A program made the translations under genes and the position numbers. Shown in pieces: positions 17,964 through 26,355 of a stretch of DNA of 47,417 nt (the stretch's first letter is position 1; every line of letters begins with the position of its first letter). Origin of the DNA: Methyloversatilis sp. Lineage in GTDB: Bacteria; Pseudomonadota; Gammaproteobacteria; Burkholderiales; Rhodocyclaceae. The DNA lies in NCBI GenBank assembly GCA_016791045.1, contig JAEUNO010000023.1, positions 1 through 47,417 of the forward strand, in the 5' to 3' direction. The notes under the pieces are model-generated. The model did no database searches. It saw nothing but the letters and a program-made list of their open reading frames with translations, and was not told the origin of the DNA.

Positions 17964-19139
17964 TCAGACCGCGTAGGTCTTCAGGCGCCTCGAAAAATCC
18001 TGCAACTGCTTGATACCGCTGGACTCTGCGCGCGCGCACCAGTCCTGCAACTGCTTCAGCAGCTGTTCGCTCGATGCGGTGGAACGCGCCCACAGCGCAA
18101 TCAGCTCCTGGCGCATCGTGTGCACCGTTTCCAGTCGGCTGCTGTGTGCCAGAACCGATGCCATTTCGGCGTCGTCGCTTGCCGGCTGCGCGTTCTCGCT
18201 GCGGCTGAGCCAGCGCTTGAAGCGCTGATAGCGGTCGCCGTCGGCCAGCGCCACATGCGACGTACGCAGCTTTTCAACCTCTTCGGCGTAGATCGAACGC
18301 AGCGACTTCATGTAGCGGGTCATCACGTCGTAGCGATGCGTGATGATCGCTTCGAGCGTCTGGGTGTCCACCACATCGCGGGCCTGGAAGCGCGGCTGCG
18401 GAATGGTTTTCTTGGCCTTGGCCAACCCCATGATTTCGAGGATGCGGATGTACATCCAGCCGATATCGAACTCATACCACTTCGACGACAGCTTGGCTGA
18501 CGTGGCGAAGGCGTGGTGGTTGTTGTGCAGCTCTTCTCCGCCGATCAGGATGCCCCACGGCGAAATGTTGGTCGCCGCGTCGGTGCAGTCGTAATTGCGG
18601 TAGCCCCAGTAGTGGCCGAGACCATTCACGACGCCAGCCGCCCAGATCGGGATCCACGCCATCTGCACGGCCCAGATCGTCAGGCCGAGCGGGCCGAACA
18701 GGATCACGTTGGTGATCAGCATCAGGCGGATGCCCAGCCCGGAGTGCTTGCTGTACAGGTTGCGCTCGATCCAGTCGTCCGGCGTACCCTGGCCGTAGCG
18801 CGCCATGGTTTCCTTGTTCTTCGCCTCGAGGCGGTACAGCTCGGCACCTTCGGTCAGCACCTTCTTGATGCCCAGAACCACCGGGCTGTGCGGATCTTCG
18901 GGGGTTTCGCACTTGGCGTGGTGCTTGCGGTGGATGGCCGCCCACTCCTTCGTCACCATGCCGGTCGTCATCCACAGCCAGAAACGGAAGATATGGCTGG
19001 GCAGCGGGTGCATTTCGAGCGCACGGTGCGCCTGGTGGCGGTGCAGGTAGATCGTGACGCCCGCGATCGTGAGGTGGGTAAACGCCGCCGCGACAACGAT
19101 GTAACCCCACCAGGGCAGATCAATCAAGCCATTTAACAT
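17964..19139 (-). CDS. Membrane fatty-acid desaturase (delta-9 type)
   Basis: This diiron membrane enzyme puts a double bond into acyl chains, probably of acyl-CoA or phospholipid. It has 391 aa. The three histidine boxes are complete: HRHQAH (H33-H38), HRKHH (H70-H74) and HNNHH in GGEELHNNHHAF near residue 200. Hydrophobic pairs lie between them. A C-terminal tail of roughly 150 residues after the last box is soluble and helix-rich, longer than in minimal desaturases. A good sigma-70 promoter lies upstream (19177-19204) and an intrinsic terminator downstream, so it is monocistronic. Confidence 0.93.
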   Translation of the reverse strand: MLNGLIDLPWWGYIVVAAAFTHLTIAGVTIYLHRHQAHRALEMHPLPSHIFRFWLWMTTGMVTKEWAAIHRKHHAKCETPEDPHSPVVLGIKKVLTEGAELYRLEAKNKETMARYGQGTPDDWIERNLYSKHSGLGIRLMLITNVILFGPLGLTIWAVQMAWIPIWAAGVVNGLGHYWGYRNYDCTDAATNISPWGILIGGEELHNNHHAFATSAKLSSKWYEFDIGWMYIRILEIMGLAKAKKTIPQPRFQARDVVDTQTLEAIITHRYDVMTRYMKSLRSIYAEEVEKLRTSHVALADGDRYQRFKRWLSRSENAQPASDDAEMASVLAHSSRLETVHTMRQELIALWARSTASSEQLLKQLQDWCARAESSGIKQLQDFSRRLKTYAV

Positions 19140-19176
19140 TCAGGTCTTTCTCGGTAAAGCAAAGGTCAAGCCTTGG

Positions 19177-19204
19177 ATTCTACGCGAGCCGGGCCCGCGG
19201 TCAA
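19177..19204 (-). promoter_or_regulatory. Sigma-70 promoter of the desaturase gene
   Basis: On the minus strand TTGACC (19199-19204) and TAGAAT (19177-19182) are separated by 16 bp. The predicted transcription start near 19170 gives a leader of about 30 bases before the ATG at 19139. Confidence 0.7.
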
Positions 19205-19215
19205 TTTGCGCCGCG

Positions 19216-20532
19216 TCAAGTGTTTGTGACATCGCCCGGCGGGGCCGAAGGGTTCCGGTCGCGCATGATCCTCAGTTCGCGCTGCGGGAACGGTATTTCA
19301 ATACCCGCGGCACGGAAACGTTCGAGTATTTCGAGCTGGATGGCCGAGCGCAGTCCGAGCGCCCCCCCTTCCGGGTCGGCGATCCAGATGCCCAGCTCGA
19401 GGTTGATGCCCGAGTCGCCGAAGGAGTGGAGAAAGGCCGCCGGAGCGGGCGATTTCAACACCCGCTCCTGGGTCAGCGCGGCGTCCTGCAGGATGGCCAG
19501 CGCGGCCGGTACGTCGTCGCTGTAACTGACCTGCACCGCGATGCCGATGCGCACCTGCCGGTCCGACAGGCCTTCGTTCTGCACCACCGAACTGATCAGC
19601 AGCTCGTTCGGGATGATGGATTCGACCCCCGACAGGCTGCGCACGACCGTGTAGCGGGTGGTGATCTGGGTGACCTGGCCGCGGTCGGCGCCGACCGAAA
19701 TCAGGTCGCCGATGCGGATCGAGCGGTCGAGCAGCAGGATGAAGCCCGACACATAGTTGGCCATGATCTTCTGCAGACCGAAGCCCAGACCCACGCCCAG
19801 CGCACCGCCGAACACCGACAGCGCGGTCAGGTCGATGCCGACCAGCGGCAGCGTGATGATCAGCCCGAGCAGTACCAGCGCGACCTTCGCCACCCGCGCC
19901 AGCACGATGCGCAGATTGCTGTCGATCGGCGCCCGCATCAGCTTGCGCTCGACCGATCCGGACAGCCAGACCGACGCGATCAGCGTCATCAGCACCCAGG
20001 CACCTCCCTGGAGCAGCGTCCACATCGTCAGCTTCTGCTTGCCCAGCGTGATCTTCTGGCTGTCCAGCCAGTCGATGACTTCGGGCAGGATTTCCAGCGC
20101 GTGCATCACCCAGGCCGACCAGATGGCCAGCACGATCAACACCTCGAAGGTGCTCAGCCAGCCGGCCGGCGCGAATACCTGGCGCAGCGCATACACGATG
20201 AGCCGGATGACGCCCATCGCCACCAGCATGGCGATCACCAGATGCATCAGCACCGGCGTCTGGTGCAGCAGGGCGAATGCGCCCCGCGCCAGCGCGAGCA
20301 GCAGGATGCCGGCCAGCGGGAACATCAGCCGCTGCAGGCCGGCGCGGCCCAGCCGTGCCGCGTTGCTCAATACCTCGTTGCCGTTGGTCAGTGCCTCGGC
20401 ACGCTGGCGCCGGATCACGTGCCGCGCAAACAGGCCCGCCAGTACGAGACAGGCGGCGATGACGCCCAATTCCAGTCGCGTGCTGTCGAGCGCCAGCACC
20501 GCCATCAATGCGTCGAAAGACAGGTTGTTCAT
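19216..20532 (-). CDS. MscS-family mechanosensitive ion channel
   Basis: This 438-aa inner-membrane channel has five predicted membrane helices, more than the three of E. coli MscS. The pore helix and following beta domain are recognisable in GGALGVGLGFGLQKIMANYVSGFILLLDRSIRIGD, and the C-terminal cytoplasmic vestibule (about residues 300-425) ends with an IPFPQREL stretch usual in the family. Such channels release solutes on hypo-osmotic shock. It starts five bases after the phospholipase-D-like gene stop and closes the purN-DUF3108-rsmB-pld-mscS gene run. Confidence 0.92.
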   Translation of the reverse strand: MNNLSFDALMAVLALDSTRLELGVIAACLVLAGLFARHVIRRQRAEALTNGNEVLSNAARLGRAGLQRLMFPLAGILLLALARGAFALLHQTPVLMHLVIAMLVAMGVIRLIVYALRQVFAPAGWLSTFEVLIVLAIWSAWVMHALEILPEVIDWLDSQKITLGKQKLTMWTLLQGGAWVLMTLIASVWLSGSVERKLMRAPIDSNLRIVLARVAKVALVLLGLIITLPLVGIDLTALSVFGGALGVGLGFGLQKIMANYVSGFILLLDRSIRIGDLISVGADRGQVTQITTRYTVVRSLSGVESIIPNELLISSVVQNEGLSDRQVRIGIAVQVSYSDDVPAALAILQDAALTQERVLKSPAPAAFLHSFGDSGINLELGIWIADPEGGALGLRSAIQLEILERFRAAGIEIPFPQRELRIMRDRNPSAPPGDVTNT

Positions 20533-20537
20533 GTGGA

Positions 20538-21143
20538 TCAGGGGGTGACGGCTTCACCACGCAGGGTTTCCTGCACCGCATCTGCAAAACTGACCGACTG
20601 CGCGCGATGGCGCTTCCAGTTCTGCATATATAGAGCGGCCAGCGCGCGCTGGCCGCTCAGCACCAGCACGTTCTCGGCGTTCTTCGACTTGCCCGCCACG
20701 CTGAAGTTGTAGGAGCCGGTCACCACCACCGGATCCTTGCCGTCCGGGTCGATGATCATCACCTTGCTGTGTGCCGCGCTGTAGGCACCATCCAGCCACA
20801 GCGGCACGCCGTGACCGGCGACCCGGGGCAGCGCGCTGTATTCGTCCTTCAGCACCTTTTCGCGGTCGGCGATCACTTCGACCTTGAGGCCGCGCTCGTG
20901 CGCCGCGATCAGCGTCTTGGCGATCTGCCGGCTGGTCAGCATGTAGGCCTGCACGTACACCGCCTGTTTCGCGCCATCGATCTGGTCCATGACCAGCCGC
21001 TCGACGTCGTCCCACGGTGCGAAACCGACTTCGACCCTGCCTTCGGCCGGCAGCGCAGGGCCCGCCTGCACGGCACCGCCAGCCAGCAGGCCCACGGCCA
21101 GCAGCGCGCAGGTCAGGATGGGGGCACGCAGATCACGCTTCAT
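20538..21143 (-). CDS. Exported single-HKD phospholipase-D-like protein
   Basis: This 201-aa protein begins with a signal peptide (MKRDLRAPILTCALLAVGLL, probable cleavage after AVQA). It carries one HKD motif, HSKVMIIDPDG with VVVTGSYNFS downstream, matching H-x-K-x4-D-x6-G-S-x-N. Single-HKD members work as dimers, as in the Nuc endonuclease, and cleave phosphodiesters in DNA or lipids. The substrate is unknown. The start at 21143 lies inside the last codons of rsmB (11-base overlap) and is preceded by GGAGA. An open frame to 21170 is not supported. Confidence 0.88.
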   Translation of the reverse strand: MKRDLRAPILTCALLAVGLLAGGAVQAGPALPAEGRVEVGFAPWDDVERLVMDQIDGAKQAVYVQAYMLTSRQIAKTLIAAHERGLKVEVIADREKVLKDEYSALPRVAGHGVPLWLDGAYSAAHSKVMIIDPDGKDPVVVTGSYNFSVAGKSKNAENVLVLSGQRALAALYMQNWKRHRAQSVSFADAVQETLRGEAVTP

Positions 21144-22434
21144 CGACCGTCTCCGGTTGGGTGGCTGCACTGGCTGCGCCGCGCCGTTCCATCACCGCGG
21201 CGTAGAAGCCGTCGGTGCCATGGACGTCGGGGCGCAGTTCGAGATCGATGCCGGTATCGAGATCGACCCGGCCGGCGGCGAGGATTTCGTTTGCCGGCAG
21301 ACGCACGAAATCCGGGTGACTGGCCAGGAAGGTGTCGATCACGCCGCGGTTTTCCGCGTCGAGCAGGCTGCAGGTCGCGTAGACCAGACGGCCGCCCGGT
21401 TTCACCAGCCGCGCCGCGCCGGCCAGAATGGCGCCCTGCTTGACCACCAGTTCCTCGACCGCGATCGGCGTCTGGCGCCACTTCAGATCCGGATTGCGGC
21501 GCAGCGTGCCCAGACCGGAGCAGGGCGCATCGACCAGCACGCGGTCGATCTTGCCGGCCAGCCGCTTCACCTTGATGTCGTTCTCGCTGTCGATCAGCAC
21601 CGGATGGATGTTCGACAGGCCGGAGCGCGCGACCCGCGGGCGCATCTTGATCAGCCGCTTCTCCGATACGTCGAACGCGTACAGCCGCCCGGTCGACCGC
21701 ATCATCGCGCCCAGGGCCAGCGTCTTGCCACCGGCGCCGGCGCAGAAATCGACCACCATTTCGCCGCGCTTGGGCGCGAGCAGCAGCGCCAGCAGCTGAC
21801 TGCCTTCGTCCTGCACCTCGATGATGCCCTTCTCGTACAGCGGATTCTTGGTCAGCGACGGACGCTCGCCCAGACGCAGCGCCCACGGCGAAAAGCGACC
21901 GGGCGTCACGGTCAGGCCATTGTTGGTGAGCGTTGCGGTGACCGCGTCGATGTCGCTTTTCATCAGGTTCACGCGCAGGTCGAGCGGTGCCTGTGTATTC
22001 AGCGCGCGCGCCAGCGACAGCAGCGATGCTTCGTCCATCTGCGTCAGCAGGCGCTCGATCACCCAGTCCGGCAGGTCGGTCCGTTCGCCCAGCGACAGCT
22101 CGGTGTCGGCGGTCGGTGCCAGCGTTTCCAGCCATTGCGCCTCGTTGCGCGAAATCAGTGGAGCGAGAAACTTGTGTCCGAGACCTTCGATGCGCGCCAG
22201 CGCGGTGATGAGCAGCTTGCGCGCACCGGCGTTTTCGCCCGCCACCGCGCGCAGCCAGCGCAGACGGCGCAGCACCAGGTAGGCGTGTTCCGCGACGAAG
22301 GCGCGCTCGCGCGACTGCAGCGCGCGCTGATCGCGGAAGTGGGCCGACAGCACGCTGTCGGCGGTGTGTTCGAAACGCAGCATCCGGCTCAGGACGTCGG
22401 CGGTGCTGTCTATCAGTTTTTCGGTCGGTTTCAT
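21133..22434 (-). CDS. rsmB: 16S rRNA (cytosine-5-)-methyltransferase RsmB
   Basis: The enzyme methylates C967 of 16S rRNA using SAM. It has 433 aa. An N-terminal NusB-like RNA-binding domain covers about residues 1-140, followed by the Rossmann methyltransferase fold with the SAM motif VDFCAGAGGKTLALGA, the catalytic-cysteine motifs DAPCSGLGTLRRNPD and YATCSLLDAEN, and the acidic D-P-type end. The start overlaps the stop of the DUF3108 gene as ATGA, so translation is coupled. Its own stop lies within the next gene. Confidence 0.95.
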   Translation of the reverse strand: MKPTEKLIDSTADVLSRMLRFEHTADSVLSAHFRDQRALQSRERAFVAEHAYLVLRRLRWLRAVAGENAGARKLLITALARIEGLGHKFLAPLISRNEAQWLETLAPTADTELSLGERTDLPDWVIERLLTQMDEASLLSLARALNTQAPLDLRVNLMKSDIDAVTATLTNNGLTVTPGRFSPWALRLGERPSLTKNPLYEKGIIEVQDEGSQLLALLLAPKRGEMVVDFCAGAGGKTLALGAMMRSTGRLYAFDVSEKRLIKMRPRVARSGLSNIHPVLIDSENDIKVKRLAGKIDRVLVDAPCSGLGTLRRNPDLKWRQTPIAVEELVVKQGAILAGAARLVKPGGRLVYATCSLLDAENRGVIDTFLASHPDFVRLPANEILAAGRVDLDTGIDLELRPDVHGTDGFYAAVMERRGAASAATQPETVDEA

Positions 22435-23639
22435 CGCAGGTAGGGGTTGGCGGGTTCGTCCGCCGGCTCGTATCGGGGTGGCGGATCGACCGGGTCGCCG
22501 AAGGGCGCCGGCGTTCCGGCTGAGGCACCGGCAGTGCCGGCGCGCAGGCTCAGGTTTTCATACTCGATCAGGCGCACGCGCTGGTCGTACACATCGCCCT
22601 TGCGATCGGTGAAGCGGATCAGCACCGGCAGCCAGCGCAGATTCGGCGCCAGCCAGACTTCGATCTGGTTGTCTCCCGGCTGAGCGCGCGCCTGCAGCCG
22701 CCTGACCAGCTGGCGTCCGACGGCGGTGTCGAGGCTGCCGAGCGCCGGATCGGGCACAAACCAGCGCGGCGTGTAGCGCTTGCCGGTGGCCAGCGTGAAA
22801 TCGAAGTCGCCGCCGACCTGTGCGCGCCAGATGATTTCCAGCCACAGGCTCAACATGTCCTGCGCGCCGGCCGTCAGTGCATGGTCCGACTGCTTGGTGC
22901 CGGCGCGCAGCATAACCCGATTGCCGTCCCAGTCGAACACCACCTCCTCCTCGGTCGCCTTGCCCTGTGTCGCCCGCGACGCATAGCGCAGCGGCTTCAG
23001 ACCGTCGGACGTCACTTCGCCGGTGCTGCGCTGTTCGACGCGCAGCGGCTTGAGCAGGCCGGCCAGACCGGTCGTTTCGGTGACCTGATCCATCCGGTAG
23101 TCGCGGCCATCGTGCACCCAGTGATAGCGGGTTTCACCGATCGCCAGTTCGCCGCGGAACACGTCGAACTCCAGTTTCGCCTCGCTGACCAGCGCGCGCT
23201 GCGGTGTCAGGCTGGCGGTTTCGTCGCGCTCGGGCAACGCACCTTCGGCAATCGCCCGGTCCAGCAGTTCGCGATCGCCCATGGCATCCGTACTGTCCGC
23301 TTCAGCCGTGACCGGATCGTCGCTTGGCGCAGATTGCGGGGGCGCCTCAGGTTCGGGTTCGGGCAGCGCCACCGGTTCAGATTTCGGGCTGCGCGGCCTC
23401 GGCGGGCGCTTCGGCGCCTGCGCCGGGGCGGGCGCCACCTCGGCGACCGGCGAAGGTACGGGCGCTGCCGCCGGGGGCGGCGGGGCGGGTGGCGCAATCA
23501 GCGCCGCGCGTATGGTCGTGCGCTCGTCCGGCAGGCGCTCGTGATCGAAGCTGCGCAGCCCGCCGGCCAGCAGAAGGTGCAGCAGCACCGAAACGGCCAG
23601 TGCGAAAAGCAGCCGGGATCGGTTCAGCGGTTCAGACAT
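22431..23639 (-). CDS. DUF3108 family envelope protein
   Basis: This 402-aa protein has one N-terminal membrane helix (about residues 9-27, LLFALAVSVLLHLLLAGGL), a long Pro/Ala/Glu-rich linker (about 50-125, with PPAPPPPAAAP) and a C-terminal domain of the DUF3108 type, with the strand KLEFDVFRGELAIGETRYHW and WLAPNLRWLPVLIRFTDRKGD near the end. The layout resembles a TonB-like spanning linker that presents a periplasmic beta domain. The function of the family is unknown. The start at 23639 overlaps the purN stop by eight bases and the stop overlaps rsmB, so it is locked into this operon. Confidence 0.85.
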   Translation of the reverse strand: MSEPLNRSRLLFALAVSVLLHLLLAGGLRSFDHERLPDERTTIRAALIAPPAPPPPAAAPVPSPVAEVAPAPAQAPKRPPRPRSPKSEPVALPEPEPEAPPQSAPSDDPVTAEADSTDAMGDRELLDRAIAEGALPERDETASLTPQRALVSEAKLEFDVFRGELAIGETRYHWVHDGRDYRMDQVTETTGLAGLLKPLRVEQRSTGEVTSDGLKPLRYASRATQGKATEEEVVFDWDGNRVMLRAGTKQSDHALTAGAQDMLSLWLEIIWRAQVGGDFDFTLATGKRYTPRWFVPDPALGSLDTAVGRQLVRRLQARAQPGDNQIEVWLAPNLRWLPVLIRFTDRKGDVYDQRVRLIEYENLSLRAGTAGASAGTPAPFGDPVDPPPRYEPADEPANPYLR

Positions 23640-24273
23640 CCGCACTCGGAACGCACAGCGCAGCGCTGTCCGGCGCGGCGTCACCGCGCAGCACGGCACG
23701 GCCGTCACGCAGTGCGAGCCGGCCGTCGACGAACCAGCGCACCACCTGCGGGTACAGCAGATGCTCCTGCACCAGCACGCGCGCGGCCAGCGTGGTTTCG
23801 GTATCGCCGGCCAGCACCGGCACCGCGGCCTGCGCGATGATCGGACCGCCGTCGAGTTCGCCGGTCACGAAATGCACCGTGGCACCGGCCACCCGGCAAC
23901 CCGCCTCGATGGCGCGCCGGTGCGTGTGCAGCCCGGTGAAGGCCGGCAGCAGCGACGGATGGATGTTGATCATGCGGCCGCGATAGTGCTCGACGAAGCC
24001 GGGCGTGAGGATGCGCATGAAGCCGGCGAGCACGACCAGCTCCGGGGCATGGCGATCGATGCAGGCGGCGAGCGCGGCGTCGAAGGCGGCGCGGTCGGGA
24101 TAGGCGGTGTGATCGACCACCTCGGTCGTGATGCCGCGATCGCGTGCGTACGCGAGGCCGGCGGCGTCCGGCCGGTTGCTGATCACGGCGCGGATGTCCG
24201 CCGGCAGGCCGGCGTCGACGATGGACCGCATATTGCTGCCGCGTCCGGAAATGAGGATGACGACGGATGTCAT
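23632..24273 (-). CDS. purN: Phosphoribosylglycinamide formyltransferase
   Basis: The enzyme performs the third step of purine synthesis, transferring a formyl group from 10-formyl-THF to GAR. It has 213 aa. The N-terminal ISGRGSNM loop binds the phosphate of GAR. The catalytic region is complete: LAGFMRIL, NIHPSLLPAFTGLHTHRRAIE (Asn and His) and GATVHFVTGELDGGPII (the catalytic Asp). The start at 24273 gives the family length. A frame open to 24552 is antisense to the lipoprotein gene's tail. No clear ribosome site is present. Confidence 0.95.
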   Translation of the reverse strand: MTSVVILISGRGSNMRSIVDAGLPADIRAVISNRPDAAGLAYARDRGITTEVVDHTAYPDRAAFDAALAACIDRHAPELVVLAGFMRILTPGFVEHYRGRMINIHPSLLPAFTGLHTHRRAIEAGCRVAGATVHFVTGELDGGPIIAQAAVPVLAGDTETTLAARVLVQEHLLYPQVVRWFVDGRLALRDGRAVLRGDAAPDSAALCVPSADV

Positions 24274-24332
24274 TCGGGGCTGTCGGAAGGAGGGGGTCAG
24301 GGGCGGATTATCGCCGCCCGGCCGGCTGCCTG

Positions 24333-25067
24333 CTATCTGACCGGCAGGAACACCGCCGTGGCCAGCGATTGCAGGATGCGTGTCACCACGCGCCGGTTCT
24401 TGTCGGCCACGATCTGCGAACTCATGTCGAGCCAGCCGATCATCTTGCCCATTTCGCGCTCGAAGCTGAGGTTGCGCACGCCGTCGGTGCCGATCTCGTT
24501 CGACAGCAGCAGCAACTCGCCGGTGGCATCGCGCGACTGCGCCAGCTTCCACGCCGAAATCTCGACATTGCGCGCGCAGTTGGACAGTGCCTGAGGATCG
24601 AGTTCATCCATGATGAACAGTTCGGTCCGGTCGGCCCAGGCCGTCTGGATCATGCCGCCCATGCCGACGATCAGCGCCGCCACCCGGTCGCCCGCGAAAT
24701 CGGCGGAAAAGGCCAGCCGCATCACCTCGATGTCGCGCTTGCCGTCGAATTCCGCCAGCTGCCAGCCGCGGTCTGCGTTGAACAGGCGGGCCAGCGCTTC
24801 TTCACGACTGTTCAACCCGGCGCGCCGCCATTCGCGCGGATTGCGCCGGTACAGCTTGTCGGCCAGCCGTTCCAGACTGGCGAATATTTCCCGGTGATGC
24901 GCTTCGAGTACCCGGTCGATATCACTTTTAACAATCTGTTTAGGATGCATGGAATCAGCCACTGGCGCGGGTTTCTGACCCGTGCCGCCGCAGCCCGTGA
25001 TCCAGTTGGCTATCGCGGCGCAACACAGCACGCGCACAATCGCCTTGCAAGCTGTCATAGCGTTCAT
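24333..25067 (-). CDS. Putative lipoprotein of unknown function
   Basis: This 244-aa product begins with a signal peptide (MNAMTACKAIVRVLCC...) and a lipobox-like ITGC followed by GGTGQ, so it is probably lipid-anchored. The mature part is helix-rich and contains the repeated hydrophobic run ALIVGMGGMIQTAW. No family was recognised. The start could also be the second ATG at 25058. It precedes purN on the same strand by 59 bp and is divergent from the gene at 25162. An upstream extension of the frame to 25370 overlaps that gene and is not credible. Confidence 0.7.
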   Translation of the reverse strand: MNAMTACKAIVRVLCCAAIANWITGCGGTGQKPAPVADSMHPKQIVKSDIDRVLEAHHREIFASLERLADKLYRRNPREWRRAGLNSREEALARLFNADRGWQLAEFDGKRDIEVMRLAFSADFAGDRVAALIVGMGGMIQTAWADRTELFIMDELDPQALSNCARNVEISAWKLAQSRDATGELLLLSNEIGTDGVRNLSFEREMGKMIGWLDMSSQIVADKNRRVVTRILQSLATAVFLPVR

Positions 25068-25161
25068 GACCGACAGCGTACGACAACCCGGGTCCGGTTT
25101 GGGCGCGCGACGCACCCGCGGTGCGCGCGCCGGCAAGACCCAGAACCTCCGCAAATCAGCC

Positions 25162-25689
25162 ATGAAGATGGAACAACTCGAGCGCGTGCGCGCTCCCGGC
25201 GTCAAGGCAGGCAGCCGTCGCTTCGGCCAGTTGCTGCGCACCCTGATGCGGGCCGACCACGGCGGCGTGCTGCTGTGCGGCGGGCGCGACGTCCAGTGCG
25301 ATGCGCTGGCGATGGCGCTCGCCCGGCTGCGCGACCAGCCGCTGATGCGCGTCGAACTCGAGGCGGCCAACGACGAGCCGATCAGCGCCGAACAATGGCG
25401 GCCGTCGCTGCAGCAGGCGCGCCGGCAGGCTGCTCTGCTCTATCTTCATCTGGGGGACGGCGCCGAGGGCGCCTTCGGCCGGATCGGCGGCGGGGTGGCC
25501 AGCCTGCGCGCCGAGCGTCTGCTGGCCGATGTGCAGCGCGCCGGGGTGGTGGTCATCGTGGCGGGTGCCGAACGCTACAGTTTCGCGCTTGAAGCGTGCT
25601 GGCCGCGCATCAGACTGGATTTCCCGAAGCCGGTCCGAACTTTGCGCGCACCCATGCGACTGCCAGGGGTGCGAGCGATAGCGCGATGA
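25162..25689 (+). CDS. Hypothetical protein with P-loop-like strand pattern
   Basis: This 175-aa product was not recognised. It begins MKMEQLERVRAPGV. A glycine-rich strand HGGVLLCGGRD is followed by a helix and by further hydrophobic strands (AALLYLHLGDG, RAGVVVIVAGAE), an order that recalls a degraded AAA-type nucleotide fold without a true Walker A. Codon use has the strong G/C third-position bias of its neighbours, so it looks genuine. Its last 80 bases overlap the tail of dedA on the other strand. A frame open from 24982 has no support for its extra residues. Confidence 0.6.
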   Translation: MKMEQLERVRAPGVKAGSRRFGQLLRTLMRADHGGVLLCGGRDVQCDALAMALARLRDQPLMRVELEAANDEPISAEQWRPSLQQARRQAALLYLHLGDGAEGAFGRIGGGVASLRAERLLADVQRAGVVVIVAGAERYSFALEACWPRIRLDFPKPVRTLRAPMRLPGVRAIAR

Positions 25690-26266
25690 TTGCCAGAATC
25701 ACCAGCGTCAGGTTTTCCTTCACCCAGGGCAGGTTGCCGAACCAGTAACCGGCCAGCGCCAGCGACACCACCCAGATGATGGCGCCCGTGATGTTGAACA
25801 TCGCGAAGCGCGGGTAGCTCATCTGCGCCACACCGGCCACGAAGGGCGCAAAGGTGCGGATCAGCGGCATGAAGCGCGCAATGATGATGGTCTTGCCGCC
25901 GTGCTTTTCGTAGAACGCATGCGTGCGGTCGAACGCCGTGCGGTTGAAGAAACGCGAATTTTCCCACTTGAACACCCGCGGGCCGCACCACGCGCCCACC
26001 GCGTAATTCACCGCGTCGCCCAGCACGGCTGCGATGATGAGCAGCACGATCAGCAGACCGATGTGCATGCCGCCGGCAGCGGCGATCGCGCCGGCGACGA
26101 ACAGCAGCGAATCGCCGGGCAGGAAGGGCGTCACCACCAGACCGGTTTCGCAGAACACGATCAGGAACAGGATGGCGTAGACCCAGGCACCGTACTGGGC
26201 GACCAGCATGGCCAGATGCTTGTCCAGGTGCAGCATGATGTCGATGAAGGTGGTGAGCAGTTCCAT
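25610..26266 (-). CDS. DedA family membrane protein
   Basis: This 218-aa inner-membrane protein of the DedA/VTT superfamily includes members that flip undecaprenyl phosphate or phosphatidylethanolamine and keep membrane potential. The family signature is clear: FCETGLVVTPFLPGDSLLFVAG near residues 38-60 and the later IIIARFMPLIRTFAPFVAGVAQMSYPRF with the essential arginines. Four or more hydrophobic spans are visible. It is divergent from mutL. The C-terminal 26 codons overlap the convergent hypothetical gene. Confidence 0.93.
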   Translation of the reverse strand: MELLTTFIDIMLHLDKHLAMLVAQYGAWVYAILFLIVFCETGLVVTPFLPGDSLLFVAGAIAAAGGMHIGLLIVLLIIAAVLGDAVNYAVGAWCGPRVFKWENSRFFNRTAFDRTHAFYEKHGGKTIIIARFMPLIRTFAPFVAGVAQMSYPRFAMFNITGAIIWVVSLALAGYWFGNLPWVKENLTLVILAIIALSLAPLAVAWVRAKFGPASGNPV

Positions 26267-26320
26267 GGTGCGTTGCGCTGAATTCGAGCCCGGATGATAG
26301 CGGATGCCTGTGACGGCCCG

Positions 26321-26326
26321 TAAAAT
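26321..26326 (+). promoter_or_regulatory. Possible -10 element of mutL
   Basis: TAAAAT in CGTAAAATCGACGCCC lies 30 bp before the mutL ATG and resembles strings before fdxA and ccoN. No convincing -35 sequence stands 16-18 bp upstream. Confidence 0.35.
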
Positions 26327-26355
26327 CGACGCCCGCCCCTGTTTTCTGCCTGCGC

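Noticed and set aside
24982-25161. Upstream extension of the 25162 gene
   Set aside because: It crosses the start of the divergent lipoprotein gene and lacks a ribosome site.
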